This document shows, one piece after another, positions 8,974 to 18,400 of a DNA stretch of 64,000 bases. Location of the stretch: the NCBI GenBank assembly GCA_963726335.1, contig CAVSCD010000012.1:434001-498000 (forward strand), written 5' to 3'. Source of the stretch: CAVSCD01 sp963726335 (GTDB lineage: Bacteria > Acidobacteriota > Aminicenantia > Aminicenantales > UBA8522). The notes beneath the pieces were generated by a model. The model worked only from the letters and a program-made list of their open reading frames with translations. It had not been told where the DNA came from and ran no database searches. The translations under genes were made by a program, and so were the position numbers. The first letter of the stretch is position 1, and each line of letters begins with the position of its first letter.

Positions 8974-9694
8974 AGAGTCCCTGGCGCAGGTTCTTCCGGA
9001 TGGCGAGGATCCCCCGGAGTTCCTCCCGGCTGTCCCGCAGAAGGCTGACCGAGGTGGAATAGCCCTCGAAATTTTCCCGCCAATCGATGGGCATCTCCTG
9101 GATGCGCAGTCCGTTCCGCCGGGCGATGACCAGGACCTCGAGGTCCCAGGACCAACGGTCCATCCGGCTGAGGCGGTTGAGTCGGTCGAACTCGGGCTGG
9201 CGGAAGCCCTTGAAGCCCATGTCCGGGTCGGAGACTCTCAATTCCGGGAAGACGCGCCGAACGGTCAGCCGGTGGGCCTTGCCGATCAGGTGTCTCCGCC
9301 AGATCCGCTCCGTCCTGGATTCGGCATGAAAACGGGAACCGATCACGAGGGGCGCTTCCGCCAGCCGCCCGGCGACCGACAGGATCGGGTCGAGGCTCGA
9401 GGTCAGGGGGAAATCGAGGTCGGAGTAGATGATGCGGCCGTCCGGACAGCTTTCGGCCGCGAACTTGACGGCGCCGCCCCGGCCGCGGTTGACGGCATAG
9501 CCGACGGCCCGGACGCGCGGCCGGACCGCGGCGATCTCCGCCGCCGCCCCGGCCGACCCGTCCGAGCTTCCGTCGTCGCTCAGGACGATCTCGTAGGGTT
9601 TGTCGTAGCGGGCGCTCAGGAAGTCGTCCAGCGCCTGGACGTTCCGGGCGAGCGCGTTTCGGCCGTTATAAACGGGGATGATGTAGTGGAGCAA
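8963..9694 (-). CDS. GT2 glycosyltransferase, polyprenyl-phosphate sugar synthase-like
   Basis: 243 residues, soluble. IIPVYNGRNAL at the N terminus, SDDGSSDGS, NRGRGGAVKFAAE, and YSDLDFPLT (the DxD metal/nucleotide-sugar site) are the GT2 pattern of dolichyl/undecaprenyl-phosphate glucosyl- or mannosyltransferases. DPDMGFKGFR and DRWSWDLEVLVIARRNGLRIQEMPI are also family features. The enzyme would transfer a sugar from a nucleotide donor to polyprenyl phosphate at the inner membrane face. Its 3' end overlaps the start of the membrane glycosyltransferase by 11 nt, so the two are probably translationally coupled as carrier synthase and user. Confidence 0.8.
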   Translation of the reverse strand: MLHYIIPVYNGRNALARNVQALDDFLSARYDKPYEIVLSDDGSSDGSAGAAAEIAAVRPRVRAVGYAVNRGRGGAVKFAAESCPDGRIIYSDLDFPLTSSLDPILSVAGRLAEAPLVIGSRFHAESRTERIWRRHLIGKAHRLTVRRVFPELRVSDPDMGFKGFRQPEFDRLNRLSRMDRWSWDLEVLVIARRNGLRIQEMPIDWRENFEGYSTSVSLLRDSREELRGILAIRKNLRQGLYDF

Positions 9695-9716
9695 GACTTC
9701 GGCTACCGGATCCTGG

Positions 9717-10637
9717 TCAGCACCAGTATTCTTCGTTCTTCTGTTCGTCGGCGAGGCTTTTCCACCATTCGGCGCACCGGGCGATGCCGTCCGCGAGCGA
9801 GGTCCCGGGGACCCAGCCGAGCTCGTTTTCCGCCAGCCAGTTGTGCACGCGCTTGATCTTCGGCTCGACGCGCGCCTGGGGGATATAGTCGATCTTGGCG
9901 GGGAAATGCTTGACCACCTCTTTGGCGATCTCCTCGATGGTGACGGGCCGCCGCCCGGTCAGGTTGTAGACCTTGTTTTCCGCCTTGGGCAGGAGCGCGT
10001 GGAGGTGGCCCTCGACCAGGTCGCCGACGTAGAGGAACTCGCGGAACTGCTTGCCGTCCCCCATGATGCTGATGATCCCGGTCCGCTCGGCCATCTCCAT
10101 GAACGCCCGGACCACCAGGCCTCTCCACATCCGCTCGCCGTAGGGGATGCCGTAGCGCAGCACGGTGTACTGCGGCCCCCTGTACTCGCTCTGGAAAGAG
10201 AAGCACAGGAGTTCCTGGCTGATCTTGCTCGCCCCGTAAACGGTGTTGATGTCCCCGAGGTTGAAGGGGCTTTTCTCGTTGACGATCTCGCCCTCCTGAG
10301 CGCCCGAGACCCAGGAGCTCGAGGCGACGAGCACGCGGCCGACGTTGGCCTTGAGAGCGGCGCCGAGGACGTTGAGCGTGCCCTTGACGTTGGTTTCGTA
10401 GCACAGCCGGGGATCGTCCGAGGATTTGCGCGCGTTGGCCAGCGCCGCCAGGTGGAAGACGATATCGTAACCGTCCAGCGCCGCGCCCAGATCGTCCCGG
10501 ATATCCTTCTCGACCCACTCGACGTCCTGAACCGGTTTCCTGACGTCGAGGACGGACACGCCGTGGCCCTCGGACATCAGCTTCCCCACGAGATGGCTCC
10601 CGATGAAACCGGAGCCTCCGGTCACGAGAATTTTCAC
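9717..10637 (-). CDS. NAD-dependent epimerase/dehydratase (extended SDR)
   Basis: 306 residues. NAD-binding GGSGFIGSHL at residues 7-16, DIRDDLGAALDGYDIVFHLAA for the cofactor pocket, the catalytic SSSWV...YGASK (YxxxK), and RYGIPYGERM. This is the UDP-glucose 4-epimerase-like family that makes nucleotide-sugar donors. It lies 22 nt upstream of the GT2 gene on the same strand and ends with EEYWC. It likely provides or modifies the sugar nucleotide used by the two downstream transferases; the exact sugar is not deducible. Confidence 0.82.
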   Translation of the reverse strand: MKILVTGGSGFIGSHLVGKLMSEGHGVSVLDVRKPVQDVEWVEKDIRDDLGAALDGYDIVFHLAALANARKSSDDPRLCYETNVKGTLNVLGAALKANVGRVLVASSSWVSGAQEGEIVNEKSPFNLGDINTVYGASKISQELLCFSFQSEYRGPQYTVLRYGIPYGERMWRGLVVRAFMEMAERTGIISIMGDGKQFREFLYVGDLVEGHLHALLPKAENKVYNLTGRRPVTIEEIAKEVVKHFPAKIDYIPQARVEPKIKRVHNWLAENELGWVPGTSLADGIARCAEWWKSLADEQKNEEYWC

Positions 10638-10694
10638 CTTGCGACCTCCAAATCCCGGATAGCGGCGATTATACCCAAAACCGGGCCCCCCTGG

Positions 10695-12170
10695 CTATCG
10701 CGACTTCATGAAGAAGCCCGGGCTCGGCAGGAACCTCTTCATCCTGTAAACGCAGTCGATGACGGCCTCCCGGACGATCCTGAGGGGCGGCGGCAGCCGG
10801 TGTGACGCCGCGGGCAGGAGCTGGTAGAGGAACCTCAGGAAATGCACAAGTCCGTGAAGCCGCTTCGGCAGCCGGACATAATAGTCGAAGAACCCCTGGT
10901 AGCCCAACAGCGTCCGCGCGGGGATCGTCGGATGCCGGATCGAGACCTCCGTGTAATAGACTTCGGAATCGTCGACCGGGTGGGCCAGCCAGCCCTCGGC
11001 CAGGCACTTCTCGCCCAGAGCCGTGCCCTTGAAGGGCATGTAAACCGTGCACATGATCCGGTCGGGCTGTAGAACCCTGTTCAGGTTGATCGTGTCCCTG
11101 ACCGTGGCCATCGTCTCCCCGGGAAGCCCGATCATGTTGAAGCTTCCGGTCCGGATGCCGGCCCGGCGCGCCAGAGTGAAGGCCCGGACGATCTTCTCGT
11201 CCGAGATGTTGCGCCGGAGGACATCGTTCCGGATGGCGGGGTTCCCGGCCTCGACGGCCATGTTGACGAAATCGCAACCCGCCTCCCTGAGCCGGCGCAT
11301 GGTCATCTCGTCGACCAGGTCCGGCCGCGTCTGGCAGAGGAATGGCAGGCCGTACCTTTTGGGGTACTCGCGGCAGAACTCCTCCAGGCGCTTGGCGTTG
11401 AGGGTGAACGATTCGTCGGAGAAGGACAGCCGGGAGGGGCGGTACTTGAGGATGACGTCGTCGATCTCCGCGAACAGGTTGTCCAGGCTCCGGTATCTGA
11501 CGAAAGTCCCCCGGCCGCGATAGAGGTCCATCAGGAACTCGTTCTGGCAGTAGGCGCAGGGAAAAGGACAGCCGCGGGACGACAGGACGTTGATCCCGTA
11601 GAGCTCGGCCTGCAGGCGCTCGGGGGGGAGGGCGGTCCGGTCGGGGAAAGGCAGCATGTCGATGTCCTGAGCGAGCGGCCTGACGGGGTTCCGGAAGATC
11701 CGGCCGTCCGATTTGACCCACAGCCCGGCCAGGCCGGTATGGTCCCGGCCGCCCTCGAGCGCGGCGAGGAGATCGGTCATGGATCCCTCGCCCTCGCCGA
11801 TGCAGATCGCGTCCACGGCCTCTTCCCGGATCGTATCCTCGGGGGCGATCGTCGGATGGATGCCCCCGAACAGGACGAGCGCCTCCGGCCGGAGGCGCTT
11901 CACGCTGCCGGCGAGCATCAGGGCGATCTTCATGTTGACCGACATTGCGGAGAACCCGACCACGTCGGGCTGGAAGGAGAGGAGCGCCCGCTCGAAGGCC
12001 AGTCTCATGACCCGGTAGGGATCGCCCCACAACGGGCGTTTCCTGTAAGGCGTGATCTCAAAGAGGAGCGAGGCATGGCCGGCGGCTTTGACGGCCGCGG
12101 AGATATAGAGGATGTTCAGTGGCTGTTCGCGGACGACATACCCCGGGTAAACGAGCAGGACTTTCTTCAC
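10695..12170 (-). CDS. B12-binding domain radical SAM protein
   Basis: 491 residues. An N-terminal cobalamin-binding-type Rossmann domain occupies roughly 1-150 (LLVYPGY, DVVGFSAMS, LFGGIHPTI, ICIGEGE). The radical SAM barrel follows with CPFPCAYC at residues 201-208, which ligates the 4Fe-4S cluster (C201, C205, C208). The C-terminal 100 residues are basic. Proteins of this architecture catalyse methylations or rearrangements on lipids, hopanoids or secondary metabolites. Its place at the head of the epimerase/GT2/membrane-transferase series (57 nt before the epimerase) suggests a lipid or glycan modification. Substrate unknown. Confidence 0.82.
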   Translation of the reverse strand: MKKVLLVYPGYVVREQPLNILYISAAVKAAGHASLLFEITPYRKRPLWGDPYRVMRLAFERALLSFQPDVVGFSAMSVNMKIALMLAGSVKRLRPEALVLFGGIHPTIAPEDTIREEAVDAICIGEGEGSMTDLLAALEGGRDHTGLAGLWVKSDGRIFRNPVRPLAQDIDMLPFPDRTALPPERLQAELYGINVLSSRGCPFPCAYCQNEFLMDLYRGRGTFVRYRSLDNLFAEIDDVILKYRPSRLSFSDESFTLNAKRLEEFCREYPKRYGLPFLCQTRPDLVDEMTMRRLREAGCDFVNMAVEAGNPAIRNDVLRRNISDEKIVRAFTLARRAGIRTGSFNMIGLPGETMATVRDTINLNRVLQPDRIMCTVYMPFKGTALGEKCLAEGWLAHPVDDSEVYYTEVSIRHPTIPARTLLGYQGFFDYYVRLPKRLHGLVHFLRFLYQLLPAASHRLPPPLRIVREAVIDCVYRMKRFLPSPGFFMKSR

Positions 12171-12220
12171 GTTAAAGCGGGATTATAGGGAGAACCGGCC
12201 TCCCTGGCAAGGGTGCCCGG

Positions 12221-12796
12221 CTATTTCAAAATAACCGCGCAGGACCCGACGATCTCAGGGTCCTTCCTGTCCTTGACCGAGAGCACGAGCTGGTCCCCCT
12301 TCTTGAACCCCGGATTCTTGAAGTAGAGCTTGGTCCTGAACCCGACCATGCCGGCCATGGAGCCCTGGTCTGTGGGCAGCGGGCCCGAGCCCAGGACAGG
12401 GAAAAAGTCCTGGTCCCAGGGGAAATCGTATTCCCTTAAATGGGAAAGAACCAGGGTTTCTTTGCCCATCCTGTTGTAAAACGATATATCCCCTTGCGCG
12501 CCGTTGTACTTATCCCGCCATTCCTTCAGAGAGGGCATCTTGTAATCTTGACCGTTATATGTCATGGTCACATCGTCCCGGTTGACCGTGACGCTCTGCC
12601 CGCCCATGACCACCAAGTATGCCATGAACATGACGTAGGGGCTGTCCAGCTTGCGGACCGCCAGCGCGGCGTCGATGGTCATGACGATCTCGCCCTGATT
12701 GCTTGAGAACACGCTCTGGCCGAGGTCGGTCGTCTGTCCGATGGCGGTTGCGGATAAAGCCAAAACACCTAACAGTGCGAATCTCAAAATTTTCAT
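12221..12796 (-). CDS. secreted hypothetical protein
   Basis: 191 residues starting MKILRFALLGVLALSATAIG, a Sec signal peptide with cleavage near residue 20. The start has an AGGAGG site 7 nt upstream. The mature chain is mixed, without Cys pairs, and ends GSCAVILK with repeated beta-type stretches (LVLSVKDRKDPEI). I do not recognise a family. It sits alone, divergent from the cytochrome pair and 51 nt upstream of the radical SAM gene on the same strand. Confidence 0.7.
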   Translation of the reverse strand: MKILRFALLGVLALSATAIGQTTDLGQSVFSSNQGEIVMTIDAALAVRKLDSPYVMFMAYLVVMGGQSVTVNRDDVTMTYNGQDYKMPSLKEWRDKYNGAQGDISFYNRMGKETLVLSHLREYDFPWDQDFFPVLGSGPLPTDQGSMAGMVGFRTKLYFKNPGFKKGDQLVLSVKDRKDPEIVGSCAVILK

Positions 12797-12910
12797 GTGG
12801 GGTTCCTCCTGTCATTATCAATATTAACCCCTTTTTGCCTCGGCGTCCAATCGCCGCCTTCTGTCCGTCTCTCTTTTCTCCGGTTGGTTTGTGGCGGCGG
12901 GGGTCCCGGC

Positions 12911-12940
12911 TTGACATCGCGGCGAACTGTCGCCTATTCT
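12911..12940 (+). promoter_or_regulatory. sigma70-type promoter for the cytochrome pair
   Basis: TTGACA at 12911-12916, 18-nt spacer, TATTCT at 12935-12940. Transcription would begin near 12947 and leave about 135 nt of leader before the preferred start at 13082. Confidence 0.5.
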
Positions 12941-13081
12941 TGCTGATGAGTGAAAGGATCTGACTGCGGAAGAAAGGATCCGTCCCTTTTCGGCGTGAAG
13001 CGATCGGTCTGGCTTATAGCGTGGCTGTCAGCCGGGCTGGTCGTCGAAATGATGGTCAGCGGACAGGAGCGAAAGTCGAAG

Positions 13082-14239
13082 ATGAAGTACCATTTCGGAT
13101 TCTTGTCAGCGGGTCTGGCTATGGCCGTCCTGGCCGCGGCGGCGTCCCTGCTTGCAGTGCCGTCCGCGGGCTCTCCATCGGGTTACGCGGCGGCGCAGGA
13201 AAAGCCCCGGTCCGGCCGGGAGCTTTATCTTGCGGCCTGCGCGAGTTGTCACGGCCCGGACGGCAAAAGCGTCTCCCAGAGTCTTCTCGGGTTTGACCTC
13301 CGCATCCGCGATTTCACCGACTGCCAGGCGACGAACCGGGAGCCCGATGCCGACTGGGTGGCGGTCGGTCTCAAAGGCGGACCGGCCAGGGGCTTCTCCG
13401 AGCTCATGCCCGCCTTCGAGGGCGTCCTCACTCCCAAGGAGGTCAGCCTGATCGTGACCCACATGCGGACTTTCTGCCCCGACCGGAACTGGGTGCGCGG
13501 CGAGCTGAACATGCCCCGGGCCCTGGTTACGGAGAAGGCGTTTCCCGAGGACGAAGCCGTCCTCACCAGCGCGATCGATACCGAAGGTGACGGCCGGATC
13601 GCCAACAAGTTCATCTATGAGCAGCGGCTGGGCGTGAGGAACCAGCTCGAGATCATCGCCCCCTTCGGCTGGCAAAGGTCGAGCGTCGGACCCGAAAGCC
13701 CGGACTGGAGCTCCAGCCTGGGCGACCTGGCCGTGGGGATCAAACGGGTCTTCTACCACAGCTACGAGCGCGGGTCGATTTTCAGCGCGGCGGCCGAGCT
13801 CATCACGCCCACGGGTGATGAAGCCCGGGGTTTCGGCAAAGGCACCTTCATCTTCGAGCCCTTTCTCAGCTTCGGCCAGCTCCTGCCGGCTGACTTTTTT
13901 TTCCAGGTCCAGACCGGCGTGGAGCTGCCTTTTCAAACCAGCAAGGCGGAGAATGAGGGCTTCCTAAGGCTGGTCTTGGGCCGGGGCTTCGACGCCGGCA
14001 AGTGGGGCCGCTCTTGGACGCCGATGGTCGAGCTGGTGGGAGCGGGCGAGCTGAGCGGCGGCGCCGTGATCGACTGGGATATCATCCCGCAGTTCCAGGT
14101 GACCCTCAACACGCGGAAAAACATCATGGCCAATTTCGGCGTGCGGGTTCCGGTCAATAACACGTCGGGCCGGCATGTCCAGGTTGTTTTTTACCTTCTT
14201 TGGGACTGGTTCGACGGCACGTTCTTTGAAGGATGGTGA
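13082..14239 (+). CDS. mono-heme c-type cytochrome with C-terminal beta-rich (barrel-like) domain
   Basis: 385 residues from the ATG at 13082, preferred over the GTG at 12950 because it begins a clean signal peptide (MKYHFGFLSAGLAMAVLAAA) and has AGGAG upstream. A cytochrome c domain holds CASCHGPDG at residues 53-61, with a possible distal Met in ELMPAFEGVLT. From about residue 150 the protein becomes beta-rich, with alternating aromatic strands (FEPFLSFGQLLPADFFFQVQT), and ends in a terminal Trp (FFEGW), as outer-membrane barrels often do. The C-terminal half resembles transporter/MetA-type barrels. If correct, this is a cytochrome fused to an outer-membrane protein, 26 nt before the penta-heme gene. 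Confidence 0.7.
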   Translation: MKYHFGFLSAGLAMAVLAAAASLLAVPSAGSPSGYAAAQEKPRSGRELYLAACASCHGPDGKSVSQSLLGFDLRIRDFTDCQATNREPDADWVAVGLKGGPARGFSELMPAFEGVLTPKEVSLIVTHMRTFCPDRNWVRGELNMPRALVTEKAFPEDEAVLTSAIDTEGDGRIANKFIYEQRLGVRNQLEIIAPFGWQRSSVGPESPDWSSSLGDLAVGIKRVFYHSYERGSIFSAAAELITPTGDEARGFGKGTFIFEPFLSFGQLLPADFFFQVQTGVELPFQTSKAENEGFLRLVLGRGFDAGKWGRSWTPMVELVGAGELSGGAVIDWDIIPQFQVTLNTRKNIMANFGVRVPVNNTSGRHVQVVFYLLWDWFDGTFFEGW

Positions 14240-14265
14240 GACCATGAACACCCAAGCGCATACGG

Positions 14266-15874
14266 ATGTTCGCGATATCGAGCCTGGCCGTGGTGTTGCT
14301 CTGTGTCCCAAGCCGTGGCCCAGGCGCCCGGTCTCCAGCCCCGCCTCTTCCACGCCGCCGACAGGTGTGTCGCCTGCCACAATGGGGTCCTGTCGCCTCG
14401 GGGAGAGGATATTTCCTTCGGGTCCGACTGGAGCCCCTCGATGATGGCCAACGCCGCCCGCGACCCTTATTGGCTGGCCTCGGTGCGGCGGGAATCGCTC
14501 GTCCATCCCGCGGCCCGGGCCGCCATCGAAAACGAATGCTCGGCCTGTCACATGCCGATGGCGCGGTTCGAGGCAAAGACCGCGGGACAGATGGGAGAGG
14601 TGTTCGGCAATCTCCAGGGCGCCCGCGCGATCAGTCCCATGGGAGTCCTGGCCATCGACGGCGTGTCCTGTTCCATGTGCCATCAGATCCAGGACAAGGG
14701 GCTTGGCCAGCCGTCGAGCTTCACCGCCGGGTTCGCCGTGGACACGGCCGCGGCCTTCGGCAAGCGCCAGGCCTTCGGGCCTTACAAGATCGACGAGGGC
14801 CGGCAGGCGCTGATGAGATCCTCCGCCCAGTTCATTCCCGCGGAGGTCACCTACATCCGGGAATCCGAGGTCTGCGCGACCTGCCACACTCTCTATACGG
14901 AATCGCTTGACGCCGACGGCCGGCCGGTCGGCGTTCTTCCCGAACAGGTCCCCTATCTCGAGTGGCGGCACAGCGCCTACCCCGGCAGCCAGAGCTGCCA
15001 GTCGTGCCACATGCCGGCCGTGGATGGGGAGGCCCCGATCACCGGCGTCATGGGCCAGCCGCGGGCCGGGGTGGCGAGGCACGTTTTCCGCGCCGGCAAC
15101 TTCTTCATGCCCAGGATCCTCAATGCGTACCGCCGGGACCTCAACACCGCCGCCCTGCCCCGCGATCTGGACGCCGCCGCCCTGGACACGGTCGGTCATC
15201 TGCAGACATCCTCCGCGACCCTGGCCGTCGATTCGGCGGAGATCAAAGACGGTCGTCTGGAAGCCCGGGTGACCATCCAGAACCTCGCCGGCCACAAGCT
15301 CCCCTCGGCCTACCCCTCCCGCCGCGCCTGGATCCACTTCACGGTAAGGGACCGGTTCAACCGGGTTGTTTATGAATCCGGTGCGTTGAACCCGGACGGG
15401 TCCGTCTCGGGGAACGACAACGACGCCTCCCCTGACACTTTCGAACCCCATTACGACCGGATCGAAAAGCCGGACCAGGTCCAGGTCTACGAGAGCATCC
15501 TGGAAGGTCCCGACAATAAGGTGACCACGGTCCTGCTGACCGGGGTCCGCTATATCAAGGACAACCGGATCCTCCCGGACGGGTTCGACAAGGCCACGGC
15601 GCACGAAGACATCGCGGTCAGGGGAGAAGCCCTCGAGGACGGGGATTTCGGCGCCGGCGGCGACCGGATCCTTTATTCCGTGGGCATCGACGGCGCCCAA
15701 GGCCCGTTCGAAGTCCGGGCGGAGCTTTGGTATCAGCCCATCGGCTTCCGCTGGGCGCACAACCTCGAGCAGCAGGACGCCGCCGAGATCAAGCGCTTCG
15801 TTTCCTACTACTCGGCGATGTCGGGGCAGTCGGCTGTCAAGTTGGCCGCGGGCCGCGCCGTGTCGAGCCCGTAG
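14266..15874 (+). CDS. secreted penta-heme c-type cytochrome (frameshift in the signal peptide)
   Basis: The 523-residue main frame runs from about 14303. Its true N terminus is probably the ATG at 14266 (MFAISSLAVVLLC), one frame off, which joined near 14300 gives a signal peptide ending SQAVAQA. Five heme motifs follow, numbered in the main frame: CVACH 22-26, CSACH 79-83, CSMCH 123-127, CATCH 191-195, CQSCH 232-236. Residues about 290-520 have no Cys and look like a beta-sandwich (LEARVTIQNLAGHKLPS, FEVRAELWYQP). Spacing is like cytochrome c554-type multiheme proteins, but I cannot assign a reaction. It is co-transcribed with the preceding cytochrome, so the pair probably forms one periplasm-to-outer-membrane electron route. 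Confidence 0.8.
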
Positions 15875-15926
15875 GGGAGTTGCCAGGAAAGCGTCAGGAG
15901 AACCCGTAGGCTGGTCGCCGGGGCGT

Positions 15927-18092
15927 TCAGGGGCGGATGGAGATCTGGACCTTGAAAACTCCTCGCTCCTGTAACGGCACGAACCGGCTCACCGGGTCCC
16001 AGCGCCGTTCCAGTTTTGCTGTAAACGAGATAAATGAAATTCCCGGGACGATCTCCCAGCGGAAGCGGAGGTTGACGCCGAGCTGCCGGGAGACGTCGTC
16101 GTACTGAAAATAGTTCATGAGCCCGAGACGCGGCGAGAGAAAGAGATCCGCCTTGACCTCGTAGACATCTTCATCGATGCGGCCTTGGGGAAGGTGCGCG
16201 GATGAAGTCGGTCGCCAAAGCTAGTGTCAAATAGCCCCTCCACTTGAGCGTCAGGCCCAGCTCTGTCTGGTTGAGCCGCCCTGGAATAGAATTCGCCGAA
16301 GGTGTGCTCCACGTCGACGCTGACGGGCCGGTGGGAGGCGGAACGGAACTCGACTGAGCCGTTAGTGAAATCGTAAGCCCCCTTCGGGATGACGACCCCG
16401 TCGGCCACTTCAAAGTCATACGGCAGGACGTCGCGGTTCGGTGTGATGCTGACCTCGAAGTGCTCGCCGCTTTCGGTCTGGAAGGCGAGGGGATTGAGGG
16501 AGATGCGCCGTGTTTCCAGGCTGCCCTGGAGGTCAAGTAATACTCGAACGACAGCTCATAGAAGAACTGCCGGACCAGCCGGCAGACGAATCCCTTTTCC
16601 GGACGGGGCATTACTCATATGCAGGGAGGACGTTTGGACGTTGCTCCTCGGCAAGAAACCCGATGCCCGGGTCGAGGGCGTCCCCGTAGTAAGAGTATGA
16701 GGTGGCTGATATCCAAGAGGTCGTTGGGATAATCAATCTCATGCCGAATACCTGGTGCTGCCCCGCACTCCGGCCGTTCCAGTTGTGACGTCAGGCTCCG
16801 GCCAGACAGGTTGCTGTTCCCCTAAAACGCGATGTCTGGTAGATCGCATCGAACCCGGCGAGCGCGTTCTTTTCTCCCGTGGGGCTGCCGACGGTAAAGA
16901 TGGCGCCGACCTTGCTTTCAGCAGGACTTCTGGTAGACCCGGCCGGCGATGAAGTTCTGCTGAGCGAACGAATTGAAATTGTCGGTCATCACGTCCAGGA
17001 AGGCCAAATTGGTGCCGCCGAGCCGGCCGAAGACCTTGGTCCCGAAAATGACCGGGATCTGGTTGCCCTGGTAGAGCCCGATTTTCCGGCTGAAAAACGG
17101 GGTGAAGCTCGGTACTCGTCGTCCCGAAATTGAAGATCTCCGAGCCTTCGAGGAAAAATGTCCGTTTTTCCGGATAATAGAGCGGGAAGCGGGTCAGGTT
17201 GACGCGCCGCTCGTCCACCTCGGTCTCGGCGAAATCGGTGTTGTAGCTGAAGGCCCCGACGAAACTGGGCGTGAAATTCTTATAGATATCGAACCCCCCG
17301 TCCCACTGGTACTGAGTCCCGCCCGGCTGGAGATGATTTTGCAAGGTCCGGGCCGCCGTAGGGCTTGAAGGTGATCCCCGTCCCCAGCTTCAGGTCGCGG
17401 AGGCCCTCGAGCGGGGCGGCTTCGGCGGGTTATTGAAGAAATTGTCCTGCTTCACGCCGGAGAGACGGATGGTTTCCTGTTTCCTGGGGATGTACCGTTC
17501 CACGTTGATCCCCCAGTGGGGAAGGTCGGGCTTGAACGAAATCGTCTTGAAGGGGATCCGGATCTCGCAGCTCCAGCCGTCCTCCAGGCTCCGGCTCCGC
17601 GCATCCCAGATGCCGTCCAGTCGAGGCTCGAGTGTTCGCCGAAGGCAGTCCCTCGCTCCGGGCGCCGCACGGCGTTCACAAAAAAAAGGTAGGCGTTGCG
17701 CTTGTCAAGTAACTGTTAAGAGGAGACCTTGATGATGTCGTCGTTTTCGCCCTCGTCGTTGCGTCGTGGGCCATCGTGTTACCGCAGACCTTGGCGGGCT
17801 GGGAGTCATGGCAATAGATGCCGAGGAACAGGTCGTCGTCATCATAGAGAACCCGGAGTTCCGTGGTTTCCGTGGGGGCGCCTTCTGTGGGAAAGACCCT
17901 GCGGAAAGCGGTGAACGGCTCCGCCTTTTTCCAGGCCTCATCCTGAAGACTGCCATCGATGACGGGACCTCGCTCGACATGGAGGGCTTTAAGGCTGGGC
18001 GACTGGGCCGGCGCCGGCACCGTGAGGAATAACAGCAGGGCGAGAACGAGCGGCCGCGGCCTGGGCCTGAAATGCGTCGCCTTCCTGCGCAT
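15927..18092 (-). pseudogene. DUF5916 protein with N-terminal CBM9-like domain, multiply frameshifted
   Basis: Start MRRKATHFRPRPRPLVLALLLF at 18092, a signal peptide. Next comes a CBM9-like segment: VIDGSLQDEAWKKAEPF, ELRVLYDDDDLFLGIYCHD. In later frames the DUF5916 core appears: FDIYKNFTPSFVGAFSYNTDFAE, NLTRFPLYYPEKRTFFLEG and IFNFG. The C terminus is FVPLQERGVFKVQISIRP. The total span matches the usual ~720 residues of the family (secreted, beta-barrel-like C terminus). At least five frame changes are needed (near 17690, 17450, 17060, 16600, 16410, 16120), more than neighbouring genes, so true decay is plausible. No single long frame survives. Confidence 0.7.
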
Positions 18093-18400
18093 GACGGCTA
18101 TTATAACAAAACGGGCATCTCTGGCCAGGCCATGGATATCGGGCCTGAGGTCCTTTGCGCACATCGCCGGGCAGTCCAGCGTCAAGTTGCTCGCAGCAGG
18201 CGGACGCCCCTCTCGGTTTCGCCCTGGCCGTCGCTTCCCGTGCACAGCAGATGGTCGAGGGCGGACAGGTTGGTCTGGAAGTCGCCCCAAAACTGAGGGT
18301 ACGGAACCGCGGCCGAGGACGGTTTCGTCGAGGAGCACCATCCTGTCAGGACCAGATCAGCCTGGCGAAGAATCCACCTCAGGGAATGAATGCCGGCTGG
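18093..18400. other. intergenic, no gene recognised
   Basis: About 300 bases between the malectin-domain gene and the start of the DUF5916 gene, both minus strand. It should hold the promoter for the latter. Frames are open by chance through the GC-rich part, but none has a ribosome site or recognisable domain. Confidence 0.4.

Noticed and set aside
14244..14303. ATG at 14244 as start of the penta-heme cytochrome
   Set aside because: Its frame gives a hydrophilic N terminus without a signal peptide and then closes; the frame from 14266 provides a good signal peptide just before the heme domain.
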